From contig NZ_RZYA01000017.1 in assembly GCF_004005495.1 (NCBI RefSeq), positions 1 through 64,000 on the forward strand: a stretch of 64,000 bases of DNA. The letters run 5' to 3'. Under the pieces are notes generated by a model. It was not told where the DNA came from, did not search any database, and worked only from the letters and a program-made list of their open reading frames with translations. The translations under genes were made by a program, and so were the position numbers. Position 1 is the stretch's first letter. Every line of letters starts with the position of its first letter. Shown piece by piece: positions 1 through 7,694 of the stretch. The stretch comes from Streptomyces antnestii (lineage in GTDB: Bacteria > Actinomycetota > Actinomycetes > Streptomycetales > Streptomycetaceae).

Positions 1-101
1 GCCAGGGCGGCCCGAAGAAGGGGCCGCGGCAGGTGCTCGACATGGTGGCCACCATCGTCGGCCACCGGCCACCCGCGGTCGCCCGCCGCGGACTGGCCTA
101 A
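1..101 (+). CDS. C-terminal end of probable dihydropteroate synthase (FolP2-type), partial
   Basis: Only the last 33 codons (frame from base 3, TAA stop at 99-101) lie in the window, so the domain is outside view. Codon third positions are almost all G or C, which supports real coding on this strand. The tail contains RQVLDMVATI followed by GHRPPAVARRGLA, which I recognise from memory as the usual C-terminus of Streptomyces FolP2-type dihydropteroate synthases; these belong to the folate enzyme family, although FolP2 itself may not be catalytic. The residues just before this block do not match my recollection, so the assignment is tentative. It converges on the LOG-family gene. Confidence 0.5.
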   Translation, partial: QGGPKKGPRQVLDMVATIVGHRPPAVARRGLA

Positions 102-180
102 CGCCCGCACCCACCCGAGGCCGGAGGTCGACGCAGCCGCTCCCGAAGCCAGGCATGGTTGCCACCCTCGCCGGCACCGG

Positions 181-204
181 CCCTCGGCGGTCACCCGCCG
201 AGGG
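181..204. terminator. Bidirectional hairpin between convergent genes
   Basis: A perfect 10-bp inverted repeat (CCCTCGGCGG / CCGCCGAGGG) with a 4-nt loop sits between the folP2-like stop and the LOG stop. It has no U-tract, as is usual for Streptomyces. Its symmetry would serve both converging genes. Confidence 0.75.
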
Positions 205-233
205 CGCTCTCGTAGGGGCCTGGCCTCAGGGTC

Positions 234-983
234 CTACTTGCCGACCTCCTTGGTCACCAGGGCGATCGCCTCTTCCACGTCGTCCGTGACGTGGAAGAGG
301 AGCAGGTCGGCCGGGGAGGCCTTGCCCTGGGCGATGACCGTGTTCTCCAGCCAGTCGACCAGGCCGCTCCAGTACTGCGTTCCGAACAGGACGATCGGGA
401 AGCGGGTGACCTTGGTGGTCTGGACGAGGGTGAGCGCCTCGAAGAGCTCGTCCAGCGTTCCGAGGCCGCCCGGCAGGACCACGAAGCCCTGCGCGTACTT
501 CACGAACATCGTCTTGCGGACGAAGAAGTAGCGGAAGTTCAGGCCGAGGTCGACGTACTGGTTGAGCCCCTGTTCGAAGGGCAGCTCGATGCCGAGGCCG
601 ACGGAGATGCCCTTCGCCTCGACGGCGCCCTGGTTGGCGGCCTGCATCGCGCCGGGCCCGCCGCCCGTGATGACGGCGAACCCGGCCTCGACGAGCGCCC
701 GGCCGATGGCGACTCCCGCCGCGTACTCCGGCGAGTCCGGATGCGTGCGGGCCGAGCCGAAGACGCTGATCGCGGGCGGAAGTTCGGCGAGCGTGCCGAA
801 ACCCTCGATGAACTCCGACTGGATGCGCAGGACCCGCCAGGGATCGGTGTGGACCCACTCGGAGGGACCTTCGGAGTCGAGGAGGCGCTGGTCGGTGGTG
901 CCGGGCTGGACCTGTCCGCGACGGCGGACCACCGGGCCGAGCCGCTGCTCCTCGAAACCCTTCCTGCCCTCGGGGTTGCTCAT
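234..983 (-). CDS. TIGR00730 / LOG-family Rossmann-fold protein (probable nucleoside 5'-monophosphate phosphoribohydrolase)
   Basis: This 249-residue cytosolic protein has the two signatures of the LONELY GUY/PpnN group: GGGPGAMQAANQG at about 107-119 and PGGLGTLDE at about 171-179, which supplies the catalytic Arg/Glu region. Family members hydrolyse the N-glycosidic bond of nucleotide monophosphates, including cytokinin nucleotides; older databases call them 'lysine decarboxylase', which is wrong. The first 50 residues are a charged extension before the Rossmann core. The ATG at 983 follows a GGAGGGAG ribosome-binding site. It lies 73 bp downstream of dapE on the same strand, an association also seen in mycobacteria (Rv1202 dapE, Rv1205 LOG). 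The in vivo substrate is not deducible. Confidence 0.9.
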   Translation of the reverse strand: MSNPEGRKGFEEQRLGPVVRRRGQVQPGTTDQRLLDSEGPSEWVHTDPWRVLRIQSEFIEGFGTLAELPPAISVFGSARTHPDSPEYAAGVAIGRALVEAGFAVITGGGPGAMQAANQGAVEAKGISVGLGIELPFEQGLNQYVDLGLNFRYFFVRKTMFVKYAQGFVVLPGGLGTLDELFEALTLVQTTKVTRFPIVLFGTQYWSGLVDWLENTVIAQGKASPADLLLFHVTDDVEEAIALVTKEVGK

Positions 984-1056
984 TCGCTGCTCCCTCCACT
1001 GCGTACGTGGAGCAAGGGTAGGTCTACGCGGGTTACGCGCGGGGGACCTCGGAGTG

Positions 1057-2136
1057 TCAGGCCGTGAGCCAGGCGCGCAGGCGCTCCTCCGCGGCGAGGA
1101 TCTTGGCCGTGTCCACCCGCTCGTCGACCTTGTGGGCGAAGAGCGGGTCGCCGGGTCCGTAGTTCACGGCGGGCACGCCGAGCGCGCTGAACCGGGAGAC
1201 GTCCGTCCAGCCGAACTTGGGTCGCGCCTGGCCGCCGACGGCCGCCATGAAGGCCGCGGCGGCCGGGTGGTCGAGGCCGGGGCGGGCGCTGCCGGTGTGG
1301 TCGTCGACCACGTACTCGTCGATGTCGCAGCCGGCGAAGAAGTCCCGGACGAAGTCCTCGGCCTCCTGCTCGCTGCGGTCGGGCGCGTAGCGGAAGTTGA
1401 CGGTGACCGAGCAGGTGTCGGGGATGACGTTGTTGGCGACGCCGCCCTCGACGCGTACGGCGTTGAGTCCCTCGTGGAACTGAAGCCCGTCGACGAGGGG
1501 CTTGCGGGGCTCGTACGCGGCGAGGCGTTCGAGGATCGGGGCGGCCTTGTGGATCGCGTTGGAGCCCATCCACGCGCGCGCGGAGTGCGCCCGCTCACCC
1601 TTGGTGGTCAGGATGACGCGCAGGGTGCCCTGGCAGCCGCCCTCGACCTCGCCGTCGGTGCCCTCCAGGAGGATGGCGAAGTCGCCCTCCAGCCAGTCGG
1701 GGTGGGCCTCGGCCACATGTCCCAGGCCGTTGAGGTGTGCGGCGACCTCTTCGTTGTCGTAGAAGACGAAGGTGAGATCGCGGTTGGGCTCCGTGACGGT
1801 CTGTGCGATGCGCAGCTGGACCGCGACGCCCGACTTCATGTCGCTGCTGCCGCAGCCCCACAGGAGGCCGTTCTCGTCGAGCCGCGACGGCACGTTGTCG
1901 GCGATCGGCACCGTGTCGATGTGCCCGGCGAGGATGACCCGCTCCGCGCGGCCCAGGTTCGTGCGGGCCACGACGTTGTTGCCGTACCGGTCGACCGTGA
2001 GGTGCGGCAGGGCGCGCAGGGCGCTCTCGACGGCGTCCGCGAGGGCCTTCTCCTGCCCGCTCGGCGACGGGAAGTCGACCAGCTGGGCGGTGAGCAGAGC
2101 GGCGTCCTGGGTGAGGTCAAGGGCGGTGAGGTCCAT
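1057..2136 (-). CDS. dapE: Succinyl-diaminopimelate desuccinylase
   Basis: This M20-family metallopeptidase of 359 residues removes succinate from N-succinyl-LL-diaminopimelate to give LL-DAP, the precursor of lysine and of the LL-DAP in Streptomyces cell wall. The metal-binding set is visible: GHIDT (His72), SSDMKSG (Asp99, the bridging ligand) and the DNEE pair (Glu129/Glu130), with the dimerisation insert in the middle. Length fits actinobacterial DapE. The ATG at 2136 begins MDLTALDLTQ. The gene starts 63 bp from the divergent lysozyme-like gene, so the two probably share a promoter region. dapC, the preceding transaminase step, lies about 2 kb away. A related M20 aminoacylase is the only realistic alternative. 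Confidence 0.93.
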   Translation of the reverse strand: MDLTALDLTQDAALLTAQLVDFPSPSGQEKALADAVESALRALPHLTVDRYGNNVVARTNLGRAERVILAGHIDTVPIADNVPSRLDENGLLWGCGSSDMKSGVAVQLRIAQTVTEPNRDLTFVFYDNEEVAAHLNGLGHVAEAHPDWLEGDFAILLEGTDGEVEGGCQGTLRVILTTKGERAHSARAWMGSNAIHKAAPILERLAAYEPRKPLVDGLQFHEGLNAVRVEGGVANNVIPDTCSVTVNFRYAPDRSEQEAEDFVRDFFAGCDIDEYVVDDHTGSARPGLDHPAAAAFMAAVGGQARPKFGWTDVSRFSALGVPAVNYGPGDPLFAHKVDERVDTAKILAAEERLRAWLTA

Positions 2137-2199
2137 GGCGTCGACCCTAATGCCCGGTGGCCGCGGGTCCTGTCTGCGGCCTCCAGTACCTTGTTACGC

Positions 2200-3156
2200 G
2201 TGCCTGAGCCCCCCACCCTCGTCCGGCGCGGCCGTCTCCTCCGTATCGGGGGGGCCGTCGTGGTGCTGCTCGCTGTCGCCTCGTATCTGGTGGTGCAGTA
2301 CGTCTCGGGCGGCAGACCGGCCCCGCGCTGCGCGGTGGTGTCGGGGAACGGCGACGGGGCGTCCTACCGGTTCACGGCCGAGCAGGCGGTGAACGCGGCG
2401 ACGATCTCCGCCGTCGGCACCTCGCGCGGCATGCCCGAGCGGGCCGTCACGATCGCGCTCGCGACCGCGCTCCAGGAGTCGGGGCTGCGGAACATCCACC
2501 ACGGCGACCGCGACTCGCTCGGCCTGTTCCAGCAGCGCCCGTCGGAGGGCTGGGGCACGCAGGCGCAGATCATGGACCCGGTGTACGCCGCGGGGCGGTT
2601 CTACGCGCATCTGGACCGGATCCCGGGCTATTCGCGGCTGCCCCTGACGGTGGCGGCGCAGCGGGTGCAGCGCAGCGGCTATCCGCAGGCGTACGCGAAG
2701 CACGAGCCGGACGCCACGCTGCTCGCCGCGGCCCTGACCGGGCGGTCGGGTGCCTCGCTGACCTGTGAGGGGCGGCCGAGCGGTACGGAGGGCAGGAAGC
2801 CGGGCGATCCGGCGAAGGTGCGGGCGGCGCTGGTGCGGGACTTCGGGCCCGGGGTGGCGCCGGTCGCGGGCCGCGGGCCGCGCGAGGTGAGCGTCCCGGT
2901 GCCGGCCACGATGGACTCGGCCGAGGGCGGCGAGCGGCAGCGCGGCTGGGAGCTGGCGCACTGGGCGGTGGCCAACTCGTCGGCGCTGCACATCGAGCGG
3001 GTGTCGTACGCGGGCCGCGTGTGGACGGCGGGCGACGCCGGGGGCCGGTGGAGCGCGTCGGCACATAAGGCCTCGGCGGGGAAGGATTCGGCAGGGAAGA
3101 CCTCAGCGCGGGACGAAAAGGGCGTCGGCGAGGTCCGGATCGTGACCGCGCAGTAG
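2200..3156 (+). CDS. Membrane-anchored lysozyme-like protein (commonly mislabelled 'heavy metal transporter')
   Basis: About 318 residues. An N-terminal hydrophobic anchor lies at roughly residues 13-32, and the rest should be extracytoplasmic. The core (roughly 50-180) reads as a lysozyme/transglycosylase-like fold: ALATALQESGL with a plausible catalytic Glu, then DRDSLGLFQQRPSEGWG and GYPQAYAKHEP. There is no metal-binding CXXC or HMA motif, so the 'heavy metal transporter' label carried by many homologues (from memory) is not supported. The C-terminal third is low-complexity with K/S/A repeats. The start is uncertain: GTG 2200 gives MPEPPTLV, and an in-frame TTG lies at 2191; neither has a strong ribosome-binding site. 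A role in peptidoglycan turnover is inferred. Confidence 0.72.
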   Translation: MPEPPTLVRRGRLLRIGGAVVVLLAVASYLVVQYVSGGRPAPRCAVVSGNGDGASYRFTAEQAVNAATISAVGTSRGMPERAVTIALATALQESGLRNIHHGDRDSLGLFQQRPSEGWGTQAQIMDPVYAAGRFYAHLDRIPGYSRLPLTVAAQRVQRSGYPQAYAKHEPDATLLAAALTGRSGASLTCEGRPSGTEGRKPGDPAKVRAALVRDFGPGVAPVAGRGPREVSVPVPATMDSAEGGERQRGWELAHWAVANSSALHIERVSYAGRVWTAGDAGGRWSASAHKASAGKDSAGKTSARDEKGVGEVRIVTAQ

Positions 3157-3455
3157 TGCGGTTGATAGCTCGATCGGGTCACAGCCGTCACGCGGGGGCG
3201 ACGGACCGCACGGCTCTTCGCAGGACTACGGCATATGCGGGAATTCCCTTGTGCGCAAAGGGGCGTACGCGTTTTACGGCACCGCCGAGCGTGTGGCGTT
3301 TGCCCGTTTTTCGCCGCAGATGATAATGCGACGCATTGCCAACTCTTTACGTTGCGTGAGCGAAACCTTCGCGAGCTTCGAGCGGTAGTCACTGCGTCCG
3401 AGGGCCGGGCACCCGGCCCCGGACATCACCGTTGACTTCCGTCTAAGGAGCATCC
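3157..3455. other. Intergenic region with no gene, probable promoter of the small secreted protein
   Basis: About 300 bp, locally less GC-rich than the surroundings around 3285-3375, as expected for a promoter. No convincing -35/-10 pair or sigma-R type site could be fixed by eye. A 66-codon ORF here (3235-3435) has poor codon use and is not called. Confidence 0.4.
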
Positions 3456-3920
3456 ATGTCCCTCCCCCTGACCCGCCGGATCGCCCGTGCCGCGCTGCTG
3501 ATCGCAGCGGGAGCGGCTCCCGTGGTCGGAGCGGCCGGATCCGCGAGCGCCGTAGACCTCCCGGCCGCCACCCCGAACCTGGGCGGCCTCACCGCGCTCG
3601 ACGGCGCGCACCTCGGCAACACCGTCGACGGCGCGGCCCGGAACGTGAGCGGACTCGCGGGCGAAGCGGGCAGCAAGGCCGTGAAGAAGGCTGTGCCGAC
3701 CGCCGGCAAGGCCGTGGGCAAGAGCGCCAAGAAGGCCACCCCGGCCGCGCAGAAGGCGGCCGGTGACGTCGCGGGCAGCGCCGGTGACGTGGTCGGCCAG
3801 ACGGCGGGCACGGCCACCGGCGGCGGCCTCCCCACCGACACGCTGACCAAGGGCGGCCTGCCGACCGGCGCGCTTCCCGCCACCGGCCAGCTGCCCACGC
3901 AGGGCCTGCCGCTCGGCTGA
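3456..3920 (+). CDS. Small secreted Ala/Gly/Lys-rich protein of unknown function
   Basis: A 154-residue protein with a clear Sec signal peptide: basic RRIARAALL start, hydrophobic core, and a likely AxA cleavage (SASA-V) near residue 32. The mature chain is low-complexity: Ala/Lys segments such as KAVKKAVPTAGKAVGKS, then Gly/Thr/Leu-rich repeats of the type GGLPT near the end (TKGGLPTGALPATGQLPTQGLPLG region). No catalytic motif is visible. The ATG is preceded by AAGGAG at ideal spacing. It is a single-gene unit closed by a very strong hairpin. A surface or matrix-type role is only a guess. Confidence 0.8.
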   Translation: MSLPLTRRIARAALLIAAGAAPVVGAAGSASAVDLPAATPNLGGLTALDGAHLGNTVDGAARNVSGLAGEAGSKAVKKAVPTAGKAVGKSAKKATPAAQKAAGDVAGSAGDVVGQTAGTATGGGLPTDTLTKGGLPTGALPATGQLPTQGLPLG

Positions 3921-3946
3921 CCAGCACCCGGCCGTAGGTGAGAAAA

Positions 3947-3985
3947 GGGGCGGGGAGCCTGTCGGACCGACAGGCTCCCCGCCCC
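3947..3985. terminator. Strong hairpin terminator, 19-bp perfect stem
   Basis: GGGGCGGGGAGCCTGTCGG and its exact complement are separated by one base (3966), so the real loop opens a few pairs. It lies between the secreted-protein stop (3920) and the convergent dapC stop (4024) and can act in both directions. Confidence 0.85.
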
Positions 3986-4000
3986 CTTCGCTGTACGCGC

Positions 4001-4024
4001 GGACGCGGGGACGCGGGGACGCGC
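4001..4024. repeat. 8-bp tandem repeat abutting the dapC stop
   Basis: Three copies of GGACGCGG/C end at the last base of the dapC stop codon (4024-4026 on the minus strand). It is one of several stop-proximal tandem repeats in this window. Confidence 0.8.
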
Positions 4025-5127
4025 TAGCTCAGCCGCTCCACCGCGGCGGCCACGCGCTCGTCGCTCGCCGTCAGGGCCACGCGGACGAAGCGGTCGCCGG
4101 CCGGACCGTAGAAGTCGCCGGGGGCCACCAGGATCCCCAGCTCGGCCAGATGCGCCACGGTGTCCCAGCAGGACTCGTCGCGCGTCGCCCACAGGTAGAG
4201 GCTCGCCTCGCTGTGCTCGATGCGGAAGCCGTGCTTGACCAGGGCGTCGCGCAGGGCCGTGCGGCGGGCGGCGTAGCGCCCGCGCTGCTCCTGTACGTGC
4301 TGGTCGTCGCCGAGCGCCGCGACGACGGCCGCCTGCGTCGGGGCGGACGTCATCATGCCGCCGTGCTTGCGGATCTGGAGCAGCTCGCCGAGGACGGCGG
4401 CGTCACCGGCCAGGAAGGCGGCCCGGTAGCCCGCGAGGTTCGACCGCTTGGAGAGCGAGTGGACCGACACGATCCCCTCGTACGAGCCGCCGCAGACGTC
4501 CGGGTGCAGGACGGATACCGGGTCGGCCTCCCAGCCGAGCTCGATGTAGCACTCGTCGGAGAAGACGAGGATGCCGTGCTCGCGCGCCCAGGCGACGATC
4601 CGGGTCAGCTCGTCCTTGGACAGGACGCGGCCGGTCGGGTTCGAGGGCGAGTTGAGCCACAGGAGCTTGATCCCCGCCGGGTCGAGCTCCGTAGGGTCGT
4701 TGTACGCGATGTGGTCCGCGCGGGCCAGGCGGGCGCCGACCTCGTACGTCGGGTAGGCGAGGCGCGGGTAGGCGACCTTGTCACCGGGGCCGAGGCCCAG
4801 CTGAGTCGGGAGCCAGGCCACGAGTTCCTTGGAGCCGACGATCGGCAGGACGTTGTGGTGGGTGAAGCCGCGTGCGCCGAGGCGCCGCTCGCTCCAGCCC
4901 ACGAGGGCGTCCCGCAGCTCCGGCGTGCCCCACACCGCGGGATAGCCCGGCGAGTCCGCGGCCGCGATCAGCGCTTTCTGGATCAGCTCGGGCACCGGGT
5001 CGACCGGCGTGCCGACGGACAGGTCGACGATGCCTCCCTCATGGGCGGCGGCCGTCTTCTTGTACGGCTCGAGCTTGTCCCAGGGGAACGTGGGGAGGCG
5101 GTCGGAGACTGCGGACACCTGACTCAC
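4024..5127 (-). CDS. dapC: Succinyldiaminopimelate transaminase (fold-type I PLP aminotransferase)
   Basis: A 367-residue class I/II aminotransferase. The PLP-binding lysine lies in SVHSLSKRSNLAGYR, substrate/PLP contacts in NSPSNPTGRV and FSDECYIELGW. The N-terminus (PWDKLEPYKKTAAAHEGGIVDLSVGTPVDPVP) is the pattern of actinobacterial DapC enzymes, which convert N-succinyl-2-amino-6-ketopimelate to N-succinyl-DAP. It starts at GTG 5127 behind GAGAGAA. The preceding gene on the same strand is the ferredoxin; an 18-bp hairpin in the gap suggests partial transcriptional separation. Together with dapE about 2 kb away it marks a lysine/peptidoglycan locus. Another aminotransferase specificity cannot be excluded by sequence alone. 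Confidence 0.88.
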   Translation of the reverse strand: MSQVSAVSDRLPTFPWDKLEPYKKTAAAHEGGIVDLSVGTPVDPVPELIQKALIAAADSPGYPAVWGTPELRDALVGWSERRLGARGFTHHNVLPIVGSKELVAWLPTQLGLGPGDKVAYPRLAYPTYEVGARLARADHIAYNDPTELDPAGIKLLWLNSPSNPTGRVLSKDELTRIVAWAREHGILVFSDECYIELGWEADPVSVLHPDVCGGSYEGIVSVHSLSKRSNLAGYRAAFLAGDAAVLGELLQIRKHGGMMTSAPTQAAVVAALGDDQHVQEQRGRYAARRTALRDALVKHGFRIEHSEASLYLWATRDESCWDTVAHLAELGILVAPGDFYGPAGDRFVRVALTASDERVAAAVERLS

Positions 5128-5160
5128 TTCTCTCGTACGTGCATGCGTACCCGGGCCAAC

Positions 5161-5202
5161 GCCTCGGTCCCGTACGGCGGGTGTGCCGTACGGGACCGAG
5201 GC
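5161..5202. terminator. 18-bp perfect hairpin between ferredoxin gene and dapC
   Basis: GCCTCGGTCCCGTACGGC and its exact complement flank a 6-nt loop (GGGTGT). It lies in the 95-bp gap downstream of fdxA and upstream of dapC on the minus strand, so it probably ends the ferredoxin transcript or attenuates read-through into dapC. Confidence 0.75.
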
Positions 5203-5222
5203 GGCGCGATGTGCTTGCCCGC

Positions 5223-5543
5223 TTACTGGTTCTGCGGCGAAAGCGCGGCGATGAAGGGGTGGTCACGCTCGATCAGGCCGAGCTTGCTTGCGCCGCCGGG
5301 CGAACCGAGCTCGTCGAAGAACTCGACGTTCGCCTTGTAGTAGTCCTTCCACTCTTCGGGAGTGTCGTCCTCGTAGAAGATCGCCTCGACCGGGCAGACC
5401 GGCTCACAGGCTCCACAGTCGACGCATTCGTCCGGGTGGATGTACAAGGACCGGGAGCCCTCGTAGATGCAGTCGACCGGGCACTCCTCGATGCACGCCT
5501 TGTCCTTCACGTCGACACAAGGCTGCGCGATGACGTAGGTCAC
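5223..5543 (-). CDS. fdxA: 7Fe ferredoxin ([3Fe-4S][4Fe-4S])
   Basis: A 106-residue low-potential electron carrier of the Azotobacter/Mycobacterium FdxA type. Cys9, Cys17, Cys21 and Cys25 form the first cluster motif (CxxxxxxxCxxxCxxxC) and Cys40, Cys43, Cys46 and Cys50 the second (CVDCGACEPVCP). The long acidic C-terminal extension typical of the actinobacterial group is present. The start is GTG 5543 (MTYVIAQPCV) because GAGGAGGAA sits just upstream; a longer reading to 5633 has atypical sequence. The divergent acetyltransferase starts about 140 bp away. Redox partners are not visible here. Confidence 0.93.
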   Translation of the reverse strand: MTYVIAQPCVDVKDKACIEECPVDCIYEGSRSLYIHPDECVDCGACEPVCPVEAIFYEDDTPEEWKDYYKANVEFFDELGSPGGASKLGLIERDHPFIAALSPQNQ

Positions 5544-5684
5544 GCTGTCGTTCCTCCTCGATAGGGCGCGGCGGGCCGATCTGCGGCTCCGTCCACGTGG
5601 CGCGCGGGAGCGCGGCGTCGTCGATGCCCGCACCTAGTATCTCCGTTCTTGGGCATGATCCGAACAGGAGGGGTGGACCGAGCT

Positions 5685-6698
5685 GTGGAATTCACTGCGG
5701 GCGGACGGCTCGAGCTTCGCTTGACGGCCGCTGACGTGGGAAAACGTGTGTCTGTGCGGCGCCTGACAGCAGGCGGCGCGCCGGGTGCGAAGTTCACGGA
5801 CACGGTCGGGGTTCTCACATCGTGGAACGAAGGTGTGCTGCGTATCACACGGCGGGACGGCTCGGAGGTCCAGATTCCGGAATCCTCGCTGGTCGCGGGC
5901 AAGGTCGTGCCGTCCGCTCCGGCCCGGCGCCGGGGGCCCGCCGCCTCGTACGAGGAGCTGGCGCGGGTCGCCGCGCGGGCCTGGCGGCCGGTGGAGAGCG
6001 AGCGGCTCGGGGACTGGGAGCTGCGGGCCGCCGACGGGTTCACGCGGCGGGCCAACTCGGTGCTGCCGCTCGGTGACCCGGGGCTCCCCCTCGACGAGGC
6101 GCTCGCGCGCGTCCGTGCCTGGTACGGGGAGCGCGGGCTGCCCGCGTACATCCAGACGGCGACCGGCGCCGAGGGCACGCAGGAGCTGCTGTGCGCGGAA
6201 CTCGAGGCGCGGGGCTGGGTGCGTGAGGTCAGCGCGGAGATGTGGGTCGGGGGGCTCGCCCCGGTCGCGGACGGCGAGGACCCGGGCGGGCGCGTCACGC
6301 TGTCGCGGGAGCCCGACGAGGCGTGGCTCGGCCGGTACCAGCGCAAGGGCGCGAGCGGGACGGCGCTGCGGGTGCTGACCTCTGGGCCTTCGGTGTGGTT
6401 CGCGACGGTGCCCGGCGAGGGCGGGGTGCCGGCCGCGATCGGGCGGTGTGTCGTGGACGGGCGGTGGGCCGGCTTCGCGGCGGTCGAGGTGGATCCGACG
6501 CTGCGGCGCCAGGGCCTCGCGTCTGCCGTGATGACCGCGCTCGCGCGCCGCGCCCTGGAGGAGGGCGCGTCGGCGGCCTGGCTGCAGGTGGAGAACGACA
6601 ACGGCGGGGCGCGGGCGCTCTACGAACGGCTGGGTTTCGCCGCCCACCACACGTACCACCACTACCGTGCCCCGGATCCGGCGGCAGACTGGAAGTGA
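5685..6698 (+). CDS. GNAT acetyltransferase with N-terminal SH3-like domain (Rv0428c-like)
   Basis: About 337 residues. The N-terminal 70 residues (LTAADVGKRVSVRRL ... TDTVGVLTSWNEG) resemble the SH3-like barrel of the Rv0428c group. The C-terminal half (about 215-330) is a GNAT fold with the acetyl-CoA loop RRQGLASAVM and the late NDNGGARALYERLGF motif. Acceptor substrate is unknown; 'histone acetyltransferase' in databases rests on one mycobacterial study. Start choice is uncertain: GTG 5685 lies 13 nt after AGGAGG; GTG 5673 is too close to it, and TTG 5649 or ATG 5655 lack a site. The stop codon opens a run of degenerate 12-14-bp repeats. Confidence 0.85.
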   Translation: MEFTAGGRLELRLTAADVGKRVSVRRLTAGGAPGAKFTDTVGVLTSWNEGVLRITRRDGSEVQIPESSLVAGKVVPSAPARRRGPAASYEELARVAARAWRPVESERLGDWELRAADGFTRRANSVLPLGDPGLPLDEALARVRAWYGERGLPAYIQTATGAEGTQELLCAELEARGWVREVSAEMWVGGLAPVADGEDPGGRVTLSREPDEAWLGRYQRKGASGTALRVLTSGPSVWFATVPGEGGVPAAIGRCVVDGRWAGFAAVEVDPTLRRQGLASAVMTALARRALEEGASAAWLQVENDNGGARALYERLGFAAHHTYHHYRAPDPAADWK

Positions 6699-6744
6699 AC
6701 CCGGAAATGCGAACCGGAAAGTGAACCGGAACGGTGAGCCGGAG
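6695..6744. repeat. Degenerate 12-14-bp tandem repeat containing the acetyltransferase stop codon
   Basis: Four imperfect units of the type GTGAACCGGAA follow one another; the first contains the TGA at 6696-6698. The repeat fills half of the gap before the SirB1-family gene. Confidence 0.7.
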
Positions 6745-6792
6745 AACGGGTTCCGGCCACCGTCGATCGCCTTGAGAGGGCACGAGGCGCGT

Positions 6793-7635
6793 ATGTCCCC
6801 CCACATGTCACACCGGTCCGAGCGGCTGCGCCGGCGGTTCGCCGAGGAGGCGCGGGCGGAGCGGCCCGATCTGTCGCAGCTGTGCCTGCTGGTGGCCGCC
6901 GTGGCGGACAGTTCGCTCGACGAGGCGGGCATGGACGCCGTCCAGATGGATCTCGACCGGCTCGCCGGGCGGCTGCCGTTCCGGCCCGGCGGCCCGCGGG
7001 ACTGGGCGGCGGCGCTCGCGGAACTGCTGGGCACGCGCTGCGGGTTCCACGGCACCGCGGGTGACTACCAGCGCCTGGAGTCGTCGCTGCTGCATGAGGT
7101 GGTGCGCCGCGGGCGCGGGCTGCCGATCCTGCTGTCGGTGGTGTGGATAGAGGTCGCGCGGCGGGCGGGGGCGCCGGTGTACGGGGTGGCGCTGCCGGGG
7201 CACTTCGTGGTCGGTTTCGGGCCGACGCGGGACCAGGTGCTCGCCGACCCGTTCGACGGGGGCCGGGTGCTGACCGGGGAGGACGCGGAGCTCCTGGTGG
7301 CCGGGGCGACGGGGGCGCCCCTCGACGAGTCGATGCTGCGCCCGGCCGATCCGCTGGACGTCGTGCTGCGGATCCTGAACAACATCCGGGCGTGGGCGGC
7401 GACGCGGCCCGAGCGGGCGGACGTGGCGCTGTGGGCGGTCGACCTGTCCCTGCTGCTGCCGTCGCACCCGGCCCGGCTGCGCTACGAGCGGGCCCAACTC
7501 CTGGTCAACAGCGGGGACTTCCTCACGGGCGCGCTGGAGCTGGACGCGTACGCGGAACTCGTCGGCGTGGTCGACGAGGGCGCCGCCGAGCGGATACACG
7601 GGCAGGCACGGGCGGCTCGCGCCATGCTCAACTGA
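6793..7635 (+). CDS. SirB1-family transglutaminase-like protein
   Basis: A 280-residue cytosolic protein. The central region matches the SirB1/transglutaminase-like family: GRGLPILLSVVWIEVARRAG, then VYGVALPGHFVVG, where the conserved His sits. The usual catalytic Cys of papain-like transglutaminases is not evident, as is typical for this group, so catalysis is doubtful. The C-terminal 80 residues are helical and TPR-like (LRYERAQLLVNSGDFLTGALELDAY). ATG 6793 gives MSPHMSHRSERL; a second ATG at 6805 is also possible. The preceding acetyltransferase is co-oriented, 94 bp away. The stop is inside a perfect-period 14-bp triplet repeat. Function unknown. Confidence 0.82.
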   Translation: MSPHMSHRSERLRRRFAEEARAERPDLSQLCLLVAAVADSSLDEAGMDAVQMDLDRLAGRLPFRPGGPRDWAAALAELLGTRCGFHGTAGDYQRLESSLLHEVVRRGRGLPILLSVVWIEVARRAGAPVYGVALPGHFVVGFGPTRDQVLADPFDGGRVLTGEDAELLVAGATGAPLDESMLRPADPLDVVLRILNNIRAWAATRPERADVALWAVDLSLLLPSHPARLRYERAQLLVNSGDFLTGALELDAYAELVGVVDEGAAERIHGQARAARAMLN

Positions 7636-7672
7636 CCTTGGAAAACTGACCTTGGAGAACTGACCTCGGAAA
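7631..7672. repeat. 14-bp tandem repeat x3 including the SirB1-family stop codon
   Basis: Units ACTGACCTTGGAAA, ACTGACCTTGGAGA and ACTGACCTCGGAAA lie head to tail; each contains TGA, and the first TGA (7633-7635) is the gene's stop. Confidence 0.9.
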
Positions 7673-7694
7673 GCCGCGCGTCGAGGAAGTGGGG

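Noticed and set aside
562-2199. Long plus-strand open frame preceding the lysozyme-like gene
   Set aside because: It is antisense to LOG and dapE, which have full family motifs; the open frame comes from GC-rich codon bias.
3240-3275. GGAAT-N-GTT sigma-R promoter
   Set aside because: Spacing to the nearest GTT is far from the required 18-19 bp.
3235-3435. 66-codon ORF in the intergenic region
   Set aside because: Poor third-position GC, no ribosome-binding site, ends in promoter-like DNA.
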